In this document: in pieces, positions 8,489 through 17,347 of the stretch
Numbering within the stretch: the first letter of the stretch is position 1
How the letters are laid out: each line of letters opens with the position of its first letter
Virus record (IMG/VR): IMGVR_UViG_3300031774_000160
Coordinates: 1 to 23,413 of that record
Reading direction: 5' to 3' (one strand)
Length of the DNA: 23,413 nucleotides
Source: a virus
The notes under the pieces: model-generated
What the model was told of the DNA's origin: nothing
What the model saw: the letters and a program-made list of their open reading frames with translations, nothing else
The model's database searches: none
Translations under genes and position numbers: made by a program

Positions 8489-9210
8489 AGGTATTCTTCC
8501 AGTTTTAGGGAAAAGGAATATAGGTTATCCTTATTTAAAGTATACGAAGCTAGAGGTTTGGGAAGAACTACTTTAATAAGAGGTTCACTAAACTTAATAG
8601 TTTCTTCATCCGAAACGGCCTTAGATAAAGAGGGGCTCAATGTTAGCCTAAAGTTATTAGCATCGGGAATGGCTGTTTGATTGTCTGAGGGGGTCTCTAC
8701 TCTAGTAATTAGATAAGCTTTTGTATGATTGGTGAATGTGCACATATCTCCAGGAGTAGGATACCCCATACTACCTATAGAATAGGCTGTGGCGCCTCCT
8801 GTTGTATTAATTTCTACCATAACTTCGGATTTAGCTGCTGCAACTGCTCCATTAACTCGTGGTGTATAATTAGTATTTACTACTGTAGTGTCCCAAGTAG
8901 AATTTTGAGAAGCCCTATACTGAGGTAGTGACACAAAAAACGGAGTAAGTGGTCCTTGTTTTCCTAGTAAGAAAGTGAATACAGGCTCGAACTCTTCTCT
9001 TGTCATTGGATTATAATTAATATCAATATTCCATTTTTGTCCTGCAATGCTTCTTGCAATTAGTCGTTGAGAATTAGTTCTAGTTGACAACACTTTATGA
9101 CTGTTATCTAACTTTATCTGTGCGAAGCCGGGCCCGTAACTACCGCTTGCATGATCTCCACCACCACTTATTCTGTAGTTAGGATCTGGTAATATTTCTT
9201 GTAATGCCAT
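8485..9210 (-). CDS. Distal tail / tail-tip assembly protein, 241 aa
   Basis: The gene lies between the tape measure and the J-like tip gene, the place of the distal tail and minor tail proteins (lambda M/L region). Residues about 35-90 (HKVLSTRTNSQRLIARSIAG, KWNIDINYNPMTREEFEPVF) followed by FLLGKQGPLTPFFVSLPQYR look like the first beta-domain of tail-tip ring proteins, which form the adaptor between tube and hub. The C-terminus (VVLPKPLASYTLNKDNLYSF, SLKLEEYL) returns to the same beta-fold style, and the middle (about 105-200) looks like an inserted domain. The start is ATG at 9210 with AGGAG about seven bases upstream. The stop overlaps the next start (ATGA). Function is inferred from gene order and general fold pattern, not from a catalytic motif. 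Confidence 0.65.
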   Translation of the reverse strand: MALQEILPDPNYRISGGGDHASGSYGPGFAQIKLDNSHKVLSTRTNSQRLIARSIAGQKWNIDINYNPMTREEFEPVFTFLLGKQGPLTPFFVSLPQYRASQNSTWDTTVVNTNYTPRVNGAVAAAKSEVMVEINTTGGATAYSIGSMGYPTPGDMCTFTNHTKAYLITRVETPSDNQTAIPDANNFRLTLSPSLSKAVSDEETIKFSEPLIKVVLPKPLASYTLNKDNLYSFSLKLEEYL

Positions 9211-9214
9211 TATA

Positions 9215-12200
9215 TTATCTCCTGCTCACCCCGTCTGACACGACCGGTGAAGTATATATAGACTCATCAATATCTTCCATAAATTCTTCTCCATAAGAAT
9301 TTGCTGCCTGTCTAAGCATTCCAATTATATTTCCTTGCTGTTCTTCAAGTACTGACTCTACGCCTGTTGCATCAATAGTATTAATATTAAAGTTTACAAC
9401 TCCACCACCGCCAGTCATTGCTGCAGTATCATCTGCAGGTACTATAGTACCGGGGCGATCTGGCATAAATAACTCAGGACCCTGCTCTCCTACTATATAA
9501 CCCATATTTCCACCGGCTGCTCTATGTCGAGAACCATAGAAAGCTTTTCTAAAGTTCTCCGGTCCGCCGGTTCCTTGTGCACCTCTGAAGTAAGCTAATT
9601 CTCCTCCAGCATTTTGAGATTTTGAAATATCTACTGAATCCCGTCGTTGTCCTACTGCTACCGATGACGGTCCACCAGCTCCTGCTGAAGGAGTAGACGC
9701 TCCGCCTTGGTAAGAAGTACCTGCAATTACTGCTAATTGAGCAGCACCTAATGCAAGAGTTACCCCATTCAACATAGCAAGGGTGGATCCAAATACAGCG
9801 GGTCCGGCCGGGCCTGCAAATTTAGCTACTGCTGCTGCGGTGGCTACGTTTGACATCATAGCAGTAGCTATATCAATAACGGCCATAGCCATTTGTATCT
9901 TCTTATTTCGTTCAAAAGCTTTTTTCTTTGTTGCTTCTTTTTTAGCTTCTAAAGCTTTAATTTTGTCTACAGATGCTTTGGATTTTCCATCCCTCTTTTT
10001 CTCTGCCTCAATCTCTTGATCAATGGCGGCAATCCTTGCATTAGTAGAGGCATTCATAATATCAGATACTGCACTTAAAGTCTGTTTTGCTGCACCAAGA
10101 ACTGCTGCCATCCTCTCCGTTTTATCACCAGTCCTAGCAAAAGTCTCAGCAACGCCTGACCATGCACTTCCAACAGTAATCGCTCCTTGAGTTGCGGCTG
10201 CGATAAGCTCTCCTTCAGGACCTAATTGTTTAAGAGACTCTAGCATAGGATTTACTGTACTTTGAAGAGCTGCGAGCTGTTCTTTTCCAACTAACTGAGC
10301 TTGTTTTTTAGTACCTTCTTGACCTGTCTTTTCATCATCTTCAGTACCAAACTGTCCTTCTGTACCCAAAACCTTTGCTGCGTCTTTTCTTATTAGTAGA
10401 TTTTCTTCAGCATCCTTTCCTTGAGGATCCATGAATTCTTGTTTTACTCGCTGTAATAATGCGGCGGCTTCTTCCCTAAGACTACTTATAGCTGCTATTC
10501 TTTGTGCTTCGATACTAGCTATCATTGCATCTTCGGAACTTGTTAAAGCTGATATTGCTCCTAATAGTGATTCGCCCTGTTCTGTCTCGGCATACTCTGC
10601 ATCAGTCAAATTCATTTTTGCTGCTTGTTCTTTAGCTAAAACATCTAGTCGTGCTTTCAACACTACCATTTCTGCTTTTGCAATAGCTTCCTTTAATTTA
10701 AATTCTTGATTAATTATCTCTACTCGATCTTCGAGTGTTTTTCCTTCTTCCTGAAATTGTTTTGCATACTGTTGAGCTGCGCTAGGCTCGGCATCACTTC
10801 GTCTACTATCTGCACGATTTGCACTTCTAATGGCATTCATTCCTGTTGTGTTTTCAGCCTCATTTTGAGCTTTTTTACTATCAAGTATCTTCTGATGAGC
10901 GGCAGCGATTGCTTGCTCAACAGATAAAGTGTTCTCTGCTAGCATTAGCTTTTCTTTGTCCTGTCGTAATCCCTCATTATTGAGAAATGTATGATGCGCT
11001 TTTACATTAGTTATTTCCCTTTGTAAATTCAGAAGATGGGTTTGTATATCTGCGTCCTCAATATTTGCAGAATTTGCCATCGCGAACTCATTCCTTTTAT
11101 TTATAAGCGTTTGTAGTGTTTCGTTTTGTATTATCTTCTCTTGATCTAATACATCTTTCCATTGATTTCCTACTAAATTTCTATTTTTAAAGAGTTGTAG
11201 TTCTGATTTTGCTCTGCTTATTTTACCTTTGCTAAGCTTCTCTTCCTTCTGTATAAGTTTGAGGTCTTTCGCTCTTAATTTTAGCTTCGCATGTACCAAT
11301 TTAAAAAGATCCTCTTCATAATTACTACCTTCAGCTGCTGCCTGCTGACTTAACTTTTCAAATCCTATTATTTTCTTTAAAGCCGCAGGCATTTTCGCTA
11401 GTATTTCTAGTCTATCATTACTACTATCTTGTTTACCTGCTTGTTCCATAACTAAATTAAGATTATCAAACTGTGTAACTATATCATCAACACTGGTTTT
11501 TAGCTTATTTGCGGAAACAAATTTTTCTGTTGCTTCTTTTGCGTCATTAAGTCCTATAACTAATTGCTCTAAGGGTCCTATTGATTCTTGTAACTTTACG
11601 GTGAGAGCCTCGCCTAAAATTTGTGCTGTTGTTTCAAGCATATTATTTAGGCCCCCGGTTTCTATTTTCTTAATCTGCGCGGCAGAAACTCCTGCATCTG
11701 TGGCTAATTGAGCAAGCTCCTCCCTGGTAGTACCTGCTGATCGCATCAAAGCATCTAAACCGTCCCTAAAGGGCTGAATATTATCACCAAACATTCTCCA
11801 ACCAGTTCCTTCTCCGGGTTTTAACTTCTGTAAATTCTCTCCTACGCCTCTAATAATATTACCGAGCGCTAAGTATTTTTGTGAAACTCCAGATATAGTG
11901 CTTGATTGCCCCTTCATGAACTTATCAACTTCATCTAAACTTTCCGAATATTCTTTCATGGCTTCAGAAGCTTTTCTAGTATCTGCTTCATATTGTTTTT
12001 GCGCATCGCTCTTCATCATTTCCATGAGTTTCTTAAGAAGTGACCATGCAATTCCAACAGCAGCAATAATTTGTCCGATAATAGGTATTGCGGTTAAGAA
12101 GGCAGTTCCAAGTACACGAACTCCTAATGCCGCTTTAGTTGCAGCATTTCCTAAAGTAATTTTTGCTTTAGTTAATCCTGAAGTTCCTTTCTTTGCTTTT

Positions 12201-13585
12201 TCTGCATTTTGGTTATACCCATCAAATTGCTCACTTAATTGAGAAAGTGCACCTTTAAAATCACCAGAAGCTGCAGCATTAACAGCTATTGCATCTCCAT
12301 CTGCCAGTGCAGCTTTTCCATGCTGGTAAAAAGACTCTGCAGTTGCATCAAGAGCTACTTGGGACTCTCTAACCATGCCGTTCTTTCTTTCTATTGCATC
12401 TGCATAATCTCCTGATTCGTTAGTAAGATTTTTAAGGTGTTCTTGATTAACCTGTAAGGAAAGTTGCGCTCCAGCTAGTCCTTTATTAAAATCTTCCTGA
12501 GTAGCGGTACCAGCAGCTATTGCACCTTGTAGATGTTTAACTGCTTTACTACCACCGGTTAAATTCTTTAAATTCTTTACTTGTGCTTCTGAAGATTCTT
12601 TTGCTTTTTGACGACTTTCTGCATACCCGCCACTTAAGTCAGCAAGTGCAGGAACCATAGAAGTAGCAATAGTTCTAGCAAACATTACCATACCACCCAA
12701 CATAGCGGCTTGTGAATTAGCAAACACACCAACAATAGGAATTAATACATTATTTAAAATATTAAGAAGAGCTTTGGTTAAGTCATTAAATGTTGCTGCT
12801 AGTCTATCGTAAGGATTTGTTTCAACATCTGCCATTGCAGCAAATTTTGTTTCACCTTCTTCTAATACAGCGTTCATAAAAGCTTGTCGTTTTTCAAATA
12901 AGGTTAACTGGTTTGCAGTTTTACCCAACCCTCTCGCATACGTTTCTGTTGCTTCGTCTAAACGAACCATTATACCTAGTTCGTCTAATAATTCTGGTTC
13001 TAGTTTGATGGCACCTTTTGTTAATCGATTTAAAGAATCCGCAGTATCTCTACCAAGTGCAATACTAGCTTTCCTAGCAACGTCTCCTAGTCTTTCAATA
13101 CTGGAGGAGTCGAACCCCGCACTCGTTGCGAGTGCTGTTGCACGCATAGCATCTTCCATATTTAAGGCATGGCCAGTTGCTTCACGTAAGCCATTAGAAA
13201 GAGTTTTTAACGCAGTACCTGAAGCAGTACCCATTGCTGATAAGCCTGCTTCTAACTGCTTGACCTGGGCTGCTCGTTGTAGCGCCCCAAATGCAGCAGT
13301 TAAAGCAAAGATATTAGCAGCAAGAACCGCATACGCACCAACAAGCCCGGAGCTTCCTCCTCCGATTGCTTGCTTCATTTTTGATAGAGCTTTTCCACTG
13401 GAGAGACCTGTTTGGCCTACTCCTTTCTCTACCTTATTAAATTTATCTCGTTTTTTGGTTAGAGTATCTGTTGATTTGCCAAGATCATCAGTGGCCTTTG
13501 CAGCCGATTTAGCCTCTTTTGCGACTACTTTTAAGCTACCGTCTTTTTCAACTTTGACTTTAAATGTAATGCTATTACTGGCCAC
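9215..13585 (-). CDS. Tape measure protein, 1456 aa
   Basis: This protein sets tail length and is ejected with the DNA. The N-terminus is Lys-rich and helical (residues 1-75). Hydrophobic segments occur at about 81-102 (LVGAYAVLAANIFALTAAFG), 272-313 and 488-516 (FLTAIPIIGQIIAAVGIAWS), which could insert into the host membrane. A long charged helical/coiled-coil region covers about 690-1200. Near 1228-1290 is an Ala/Gly-rich hydrophobic stretch, and near 1365-1385 the typical tape measure ending YIVGEQGPELFMPDRPGTIV. No lysozyme or peptidase motif was seen. By the usual 0.15 nm per residue the tail would be near 220 nm (inference). The start is GTG at 13585, overlapping the stop of the chaperone gene as TAGTG, with AAGAG upstream. 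It is the second longest gene here and lies directly after the two chaperone ORFs, as expected. Confidence 0.93.
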   Translation of the reverse strand: MASNSITFKVKVEKDGSLKVVAKEAKSAAKATDDLGKSTDTLTKKRDKFNKVEKGVGQTGLSSGKALSKMKQAIGGGSSGLVGAYAVLAANIFALTAAFGALQRAAQVKQLEAGLSAMGTASGTALKTLSNGLREATGHALNMEDAMRATALATSAGFDSSSIERLGDVARKASIALGRDTADSLNRLTKGAIKLEPELLDELGIMVRLDEATETYARGLGKTANQLTLFEKRQAFMNAVLEEGETKFAAMADVETNPYDRLAATFNDLTKALLNILNNVLIPIVGVFANSQAAMLGGMVMFARTIATSMVPALADLSGGYAESRQKAKESSEAQVKNLKNLTGGSKAVKHLQGAIAAGTATQEDFNKGLAGAQLSLQVNQEHLKNLTNESGDYADAIERKNGMVRESQVALDATAESFYQHGKAALADGDAIAVNAAASGDFKGALSQLSEQFDGYNQNAEKAKKGTSGLTKAKITLGNAATKAALGVRVLGTAFLTAIPIIGQIIAAVGIAWSLLKKLMEMMKSDAQKQYEADTRKASEAMKEYSESLDEVDKFMKGQSSTISGVSQKYLALGNIIRGVGENLQKLKPGEGTGWRMFGDNIQPFRDGLDALMRSAGTTREELAQLATDAGVSAAQIKKIETGGLNNMLETTAQILGEALTVKLQESIGPLEQLVIGLNDAKEATEKFVSANKLKTSVDDIVTQFDNLNLVMEQAGKQDSSNDRLEILAKMPAALKKIIGFEKLSQQAAAEGSNYEEDLFKLVHAKLKLRAKDLKLIQKEEKLSKGKISRAKSELQLFKNRNLVGNQWKDVLDQEKIIQNETLQTLINKRNEFAMANSANIEDADIQTHLLNLQREITNVKAHHTFLNNEGLRQDKEKLMLAENTLSVEQAIAAAHQKILDSKKAQNEAENTTGMNAIRSANRADSRRSDAEPSAAQQYAKQFQEEGKTLEDRVEIINQEFKLKEAIAKAEMVVLKARLDVLAKEQAAKMNLTDAEYAETEQGESLLGAISALTSSEDAMIASIEAQRIAAISSLREEAAALLQRVKQEFMDPQGKDAEENLLIRKDAAKVLGTEGQFGTEDDEKTGQEGTKKQAQLVGKEQLAALQSTVNPMLESLKQLGPEGELIAAATQGAITVGSAWSGVAETFARTGDKTERMAAVLGAAKQTLSAVSDIMNASTNARIAAIDQEIEAEKKRDGKSKASVDKIKALEAKKEATKKKAFERNKKIQMAMAVIDIATAMMSNVATAAAVAKFAGPAGPAVFGSTLAMLNGVTLALGAAQLAVIAGTSYQGGASTPSAGAGGPSSVAVGQRRDSVDISKSQNAGGELAYFRGAQGTGGPENFRKAFYGSRHRAAGGNMGYIVGEQGPELFMPDRPGTIVPADDTAAMTGGGGVVNFNINTIDATGVESVLEEQQGNIIGMLRQAANSYGEEFMEDIDESIYTSPVVSDGVSRR

Positions 13586-13908
13586 TATTTTCTCTTTATT
13601 TTATCATATTGCCGTTTTAGTTCTTCTGCGGCTTTTTTGATAGCTCTGGCATCTAGCCAATCAAGAAGTTCAAGAATAAATTCTTTCTCGCTTTCTTCTA
13701 TATTATATGCCTCTAATAAAGGCTGTAAAAGTGTAAAATCTTTACCAACATACCCTATATCAGGATACACTCTATCCCCTAATCTATTAAAAATTTGTAC
13801 TGCATCTAGAACTTGTTCTGGCATATCATCCCAATCTGGAGGAATTTTATCTATGTCAGGTTCTAGTCCCATCTGCTCTTGCATTTCGAAATAACGCTCT
13901 CGCGTCAT
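13585..13908 (-). CDS. Tail assembly chaperone, second (T-like) part, 107 aa
   Basis: The small, acidic, helical protein begins MTRERYFEMQEQMGLEPDID and contains IPPDWDDMPEQVLDAVQIFN, RLGDRVYPDIGYVGKDFTLL, and ends in a charged helix (DWLDARAIKKAAEELKRQYD). Its position directly before the tape measure gene and its composition fit the downstream half of the tail assembly chaperone pair, which holds the tape measure protein during tube assembly. Its ATG at 13908 lies only seven bases beyond the stop of the first ORF, and no good ribosome binding site is visible (only CGGA touching the ATG). The reading frame is open upstream to 13995, overlapping the first ORF. It may therefore be made mainly as a frameshift fusion rather than from this ATG. 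Confidence 0.75.
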   Translation of the reverse strand: MTRERYFEMQEQMGLEPDIDKIPPDWDDMPEQVLDAVQIFNRLGDRVYPDIGYVGKDFTLLQPLLEAYNIEESEKEFILELLDWLDARAIKKAAEELKRQYDKIKRK

Positions 13909-13915
13909 TCCGGAA

Positions 13916-14368
13916 TCAAGATTTAGAAACAGGTTTTCCAGTCTTTCTAGGCATATCTCCTTCTGACTTGCTACGAAAATTATCGAGATCGAAGACTACC
14001 TCATTGAGCCATGTATCAAATTCTGTAGATTGACTTACAAGTACTTCTGCATTGTCTTCAGTGTACTCGACTTCTTTGGACATGTCCTGTCCTTCCGTAT
14101 CTATTAAGATCAAAGCTTCTAGGTGCGCTAAAGTTAATCCTTTCCAGTTTTTTACCGTTTTACGAGTAAACTCAGTAATGAATTTTTCTTCATCAAGTGT
14201 TTCTTCTGCAACTCTTGATCGTCTATTAAACTTTGTTGTTGTACATTTTTTTCGTATTGCGGTTAATTCTTTTCTTGAAAGATTTGCTACTTGTACTGAA
14301 AATCCCTCTAATCCTCCGAAGTCGAGCCACATGGCTTTACTATCGACTACTAATTTTTTTAATTCCAT
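13916..14368 (-). CDS. Tail assembly chaperone, first (G-like) part, 150 aa
   Basis: This is a mixed-charge protein of 150 residues: MELKKLVVDSKAMWLDFGGL at the start, then FSVQVANLSRKELTAIRKKC, a helical middle (KNWKGLTLAHLEALILIDTE), and FDTWLNEVVFDLDNFRSKSE near the end. Size and position (after the tail tube genes, before the tape measure gene) are those of the first tail chaperone ORF (lambda gpG equivalent). The start is ATG at 14368 with AGGAG 11 bases upstream, a rather long spacing. It ends with TGA at 13916-13918, whereas the +1 frame stays open from 13995 through into the 107-aa ORF. Sequence similarity to lambda gpG is not evident by eye, so the call rests on context and the overlapping-frame arrangement. 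Confidence 0.72.
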   Translation of the reverse strand: MELKKLVVDSKAMWLDFGGLEGFSVQVANLSRKELTAIRKKCTTTKFNRRSRVAEETLDEEKFITEFTRKTVKNWKGLTLAHLEALILIDTEGQDMSKEVEYTEDNAEVLVSQSTEFDTWLNEVVFDLDNFRSKSEGDMPRKTGKPVSKS

Positions 14369-14388
14369 CTAATTTTGTGCTCCTGTGT

Positions 14389-15429
14389 TTAAGTTATTAA
14401 TTTAAGTACACTCGAAAGTGCTGTTGGGTTTTGCGTCATTCGCCAATTATACTCTTCAGTATAAATAGTACCAGAACTTATTCTATTTGTAAAAGAACAA
14501 TTACTAATATCTAGTTCCAATCCTTTACTACCTGCACTATTTGTCGCTTTTAGCTTCAAACTAGTATTAGACTCCCAAGTTAATGCGCTTTGGGAAGTAT
14601 CAGATAAATACTTTGTTATTGACCCTCCTAACACCCTAGTACCTATATGAAAAGTTTCTGGATACTGTGAAGTTGCTGCGTTTGTAGCAGAAAGTGCTCC
14701 ATGAACAGTATTATAGCTTCTCCAGTTTATATCATTCTGTAATTCGGCACTTACACCTATTACATTACTAGAAATATTTGTTCCACCTATGGTCAATAAA
14801 TTCAATCTAGGCACTATATAGGTGGTTGTACTAACTCCTACATTTTGTAAAGTTCCTGGGTGCGCTGTATATGCAGTACCGTTTCCAGATCCATTACTTG
14901 TTGCAGTAAAAATAGTCCCTACTTTACTATTAGGTGCACCTATTGAGATCCAGTCCGTATTACCTACGGTTTGGATCTGGATACGCTTTCCTGATACTGC
15001 ATTTAATGCCACACTCACAGTAGGCGTATATTTAGACAGCTTTGATGCTTCACCTGATATTGCTAGTCTCAAGGGTCTAGATTGATTAATCTCGAACGTC
15101 CCATCTTGAATAACGCATTTTTCAAGTTTCCAAACATCATGCTGAGAGGAAATGTATAAATCAAAAGCTGCAGCATCAACAAGTCTATCAAATAACACAG
15201 TATTGGTAGCTTCTTCTAGTAGAGGCACATTTAGACTAAACTCTGCAGCGTTTGCCTTATTTATTACAGAACCTTCGAAACTTCCTTGGCTCTGTATAGT
15301 TTTTACCTCAAAACTACTTTCTTGAAATGTTTGTCCAAACGAAATTTCACTTGTAAGTATGTTATACGCATTATTACTGTAAACAGCAAATACTTGTACA
15401 TCATCCTTCCTAAAAGTAAAATTTGGCAT
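14389..15429 (-). CDS. Second tail tube-like protein, 346 aa, paralogue of the major tail protein
   Basis: The protein shares the order of landmarks of the 588-aa major tail protein just upstream: EISFGQTFQESSFEVKTI (28-45), NAAEFSLNVPLLEE (60-73), and IGTRVLGGSITKYL (262-275), against GFSFSQATNASEITL, SAAEWSFSTYARPF and TGTRTVTGSLTCYL there. It is thus likely a tube-fold paralogue, perhaps a minor tube, end-ring or tip-proximal tube protein. Residues about 149-187 (QIQTVGNTDWISIGAPNSKV, GTIFTATSNGSGNGTAY) form an inserted module that I recognise from other marine phage structural proteins. The ATG at 15429 has only a weak ribosome binding site (CGAG), and an out-of-frame ATG lies at 15434. 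The gene has its own consensus promoter (15484-15512) and a strong hairpin in the leader. Confidence 0.72.
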   Translation of the reverse strand: MPNFTFRKDDVQVFAVYSNNAYNILTSEISFGQTFQESSFEVKTIQSQGSFEGSVINKANAAEFSLNVPLLEEATNTVLFDRLVDAAAFDLYISSQHDVWKLEKCVIQDGTFEINQSRPLRLAISGEASKLSKYTPTVSVALNAVSGKRIQIQTVGNTDWISIGAPNSKVGTIFTATSNGSGNGTAYTAHPGTLQNVGVSTTTYIVPRLNLLTIGGTNISSNVIGVSAELQNDINWRSYNTVHGALSATNAATSQYPETFHIGTRVLGGSITKYLSDTSQSALTWESNTSLKLKATNSAGSKGLELDISNCSFTNRISSGTIYTEEYNWRMTQNPTALSSVLKLIT

Positions 15430-15448
15430 TTCATCTCGTTATATAAGA

Positions 15449-15468
15449 AGGGGGTCAAAAGACCCCCT
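15449..15468 (-). terminator. GC-rich hairpin between the tail tube gene and its paralogue
   Basis: AGGGGGTC and GACCCCCT form a perfect 8-bp stem with a 4-base loop. On the minus strand it is followed by TCTTATAT, which is T-rich but not a clean T-run, so termination would be partial at best. It lies downstream of the promoter at 15484-15512, so it would also sit about ten bases from the 5' end of the new transcript. There it could act as an attenuator or a 5' stabilising hairpin. Confidence 0.65.
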
Positions 15469-15483
15469 AATCTTTACCCATAT

Positions 15484-15512
15484 ATTATATTTCAAAACAC
15501 CAACAATGTCAA
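15484..15512 (-). promoter_or_regulatory. Perfect-consensus sigma70-type promoter
   Basis: On the minus strand TTGACA (15512 to 15507) and TATAAT (15489 to 15484) match the sigma70 consensus at all 12 positions with a 17-base spacer. It begins nine bases after the stop codon of the major tail protein gene. The expected start near 15477 gives a leader of about 48 bases that contains the hairpin at 15449-15468. It should drive the second tube-like gene and the chaperone and tape measure genes behind it. Confidence 0.9.
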
Positions 15513-15521
15513 GAAATATTT

Positions 15522-17288
15522 TTAGGCAGCTTTGTAGGTAACTTTCATTTCATCACCTTCACCAACACCTGATCCTAATCCATGGAAGTTTGTCTCAACA
15601 GAGATCACGTCTTCAATAGAGTGTGAAGGAATTTCTAAGTGGGCTGTAGGTAGTGATAGTTCTACTTTCGGGCCTGTTGCTGTTCCACCAACCTGCAATG
15701 TAATTGCAAATTTGTTAATAACAGTATTATTATCAGCAACTAAGTCTTTGAACAAGTCAGCAACTTTGTTAGTAGCAACGTCAGAGCTACCTAAGTAGCA
15801 AGTTAGACTTCCTGTAACAGTACGTGTTCCAGTAACGTGCTCGATTGGTTGGTTAACCTTACCGAGTTCCTCTGGAGTTAAGTAAGAAATATTATTACTA
15901 ATAGTAACATTTCCGCCTGTTAGAGCTACCTGATATGAGGTTTCATACTGCTGATTTGCAGTACCGTTAGCATCAGTGAACGTAGTACTTGAACGGAAGG
16001 TTGATTCCGGAGCAAGAGTTAACTGAGTCAAACGGTTACGAATAAAGTTTCCAGTATCCGTTGCACCTTCATCAATCACTGATCGCCATCCCATAACATT
16101 AGAAGCATTATCGCCAGAAGCATCAATAATATTTGTTGCTGTACCACTAGACTCATGATTGGCTATATAGACCTTATCAGAAGCATCAGTATCAATCCAG
16201 AACTGCTTGTCCGCAGTAATAGTTGGAGCTGCTGCTTGAGCAGTCCATACATCAGCTTTTGCACCTGTGACTTCTCCAGGACTTACATCCTTGATTTGTC
16301 CCGCCATTCCAGACCAACCAATGGTAGCAATACCATCAATATCAAAGTCCATAGATGCTTCGTTCACAACTGCATTTTCTAACTTATAAATCAATCGACC
16401 CGCACTTCTATCTGAAAGAATAAAGTACAAATTGAAAGTTCCGAGTGCCGCTCTGTTTGAGTCAGTAAAATTAATTACAGACCGATCAGAAGCAGTACCT
16501 GCGTTCGCATAAGTAGGAGTAGCACCTGCACTTGAAATAGTCTTTGCAGGAGTTCCATCTGGACTAGTATTAGCATTAGTTGCTGCTGCTGTATACTGAA
16601 TCATACTTTCTGCATAAATAGTTATAGTCATATTCTCAGAATCGGCATCACCGCCAAGACCTTCACCATCTACTACTATTGTTTGTCCTGAAAGAAACTT
16701 TTGTCCAGCTTCTGTTACAGTAACGGTAGAAACACCACTTGCTACAGTTACTGAAATTACAGCGTTTACGCCAGAACCGCTATAAGTTATATTGGTACTA
16801 TTTTGACCACTTCCTACGTTGAAAGTATAAGTACCATCAGCTCTATCTCCAGAATCAGTATCAGTCGCATCGTCAATAGTAAAGCTTGAAATTGAGCCCC
16901 CTGTTGTTGGATGCGTAAACTTACTTCCTGCTCTGTTGTACACGTTCTGACCTGCCATAGCAACCCAAAGGGCTTCTTCAACAGCGTGCACCTGAGCTGT
17001 AGTTTGTCTGTTTGCTTTACCTGTTCCATCTTCATTAGCTCCCGCAGCAGCTAAGAAAGGACGAGCATAAGTGGAAAACGACCATTCTGCCGCTGATAGA
17101 GAGTCCGTAAACATTTTACGACCTCTACGTGAACGACCTGAAGAGTCTTCCATTTCGTTGAGAGTTATCTCTGATGCATTCGTTGCTTGAGAGAAACTGA
17201 ATCCATCAAGTACCGGAATAGACCACAGATAGCCGTCTTTTTCCATGTAGAGCCGCGAATCTCTACTAAAATGTAAATATTCAGCCAT
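15522..17288 (-). CDS. Major tail (tube) protein, 588 aa
   Basis: This is probably the main subunit of the tail tube. The start (MAEYLHFSRDSRLYMEKDGY, then LDGFSFSQATNASEITL at 28-44 and SAAEWSFSTYARPF at 65-78) resembles tube proteins of marine siphoviruses. It sits directly after the tail terminator-like gene, the usual place. It is long for the family. Residues about 130-230 look like an inserted, surface-exposed module (GTYTFNVG, then VTVTEAGQKFLSGQTIVVDG, then LGGDADSENMTI), a Gly/Thr/Ser-rich beta motif seen in other phage virion proteins. The C-terminal part (about 450-588) contains TGTRTVTGSLTCYL and ends in KVTYKAA. The start is ATG at 17288 with AGGAG about six bases upstream. The gene is followed at once by a promoter and hairpin. 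Confidence 0.82.
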   Translation of the reverse strand: MAEYLHFSRDSRLYMEKDGYLWSIPVLDGFSFSQATNASEITLNEMEDSSGRSRRGRKMFTDSLSAAEWSFSTYARPFLAAAGANEDGTGKANRQTTAQVHAVEEALWVAMAGQNVYNRAGSKFTHPTTGGSISSFTIDDATDTDSGDRADGTYTFNVGSGQNSTNITYSGSGVNAVISVTVASGVSTVTVTEAGQKFLSGQTIVVDGEGLGGDADSENMTITIYAESMIQYTAAATNANTSPDGTPAKTISSAGATPTYANAGTASDRSVINFTDSNRAALGTFNLYFILSDRSAGRLIYKLENAVVNEASMDFDIDGIATIGWSGMAGQIKDVSPGEVTGAKADVWTAQAAAPTITADKQFWIDTDASDKVYIANHESSGTATNIIDASGDNASNVMGWRSVIDEGATDTGNFIRNRLTQLTLAPESTFRSSTTFTDANGTANQQYETSYQVALTGGNVTISNNISYLTPEELGKVNQPIEHVTGTRTVTGSLTCYLGSSDVATNKVADLFKDLVADNNTVINKFAITLQVGGTATGPKVELSLPTAHLEIPSHSIEDVISVETNFHGLGSGVGEGDEMKVTYKAA

Positions 17289-17347
17289 AGTTATCTCCTA
17301 TGATCTTGAAAAGACTGGGCGTGAATGTTTATTCGTGCCAGAATTTT

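Noticed and set aside
13005-13640. 211-aa plus-strand ORF opposite the tape measure gene
   Set aside because: It lies antisense to a strongly supported gene, its composition is Ala/Pro/Ser/Leu-rich as expected for the reverse of an Ala/Lys-rich coding frame, and no plausible family or gene neighbour on that strand exists.
15430-15434. ATG at 15434 as the start of the second tube-like protein
   Set aside because: It is out of frame with the 346-aa ORF, and its frame encodes nothing recognisable.
16814-17035. 73-aa minus-strand ORF inside the major tail gene
   Set aside because: It is an out-of-frame shadow of a convincing gene, with no ribosome binding site and no recognisable motif.
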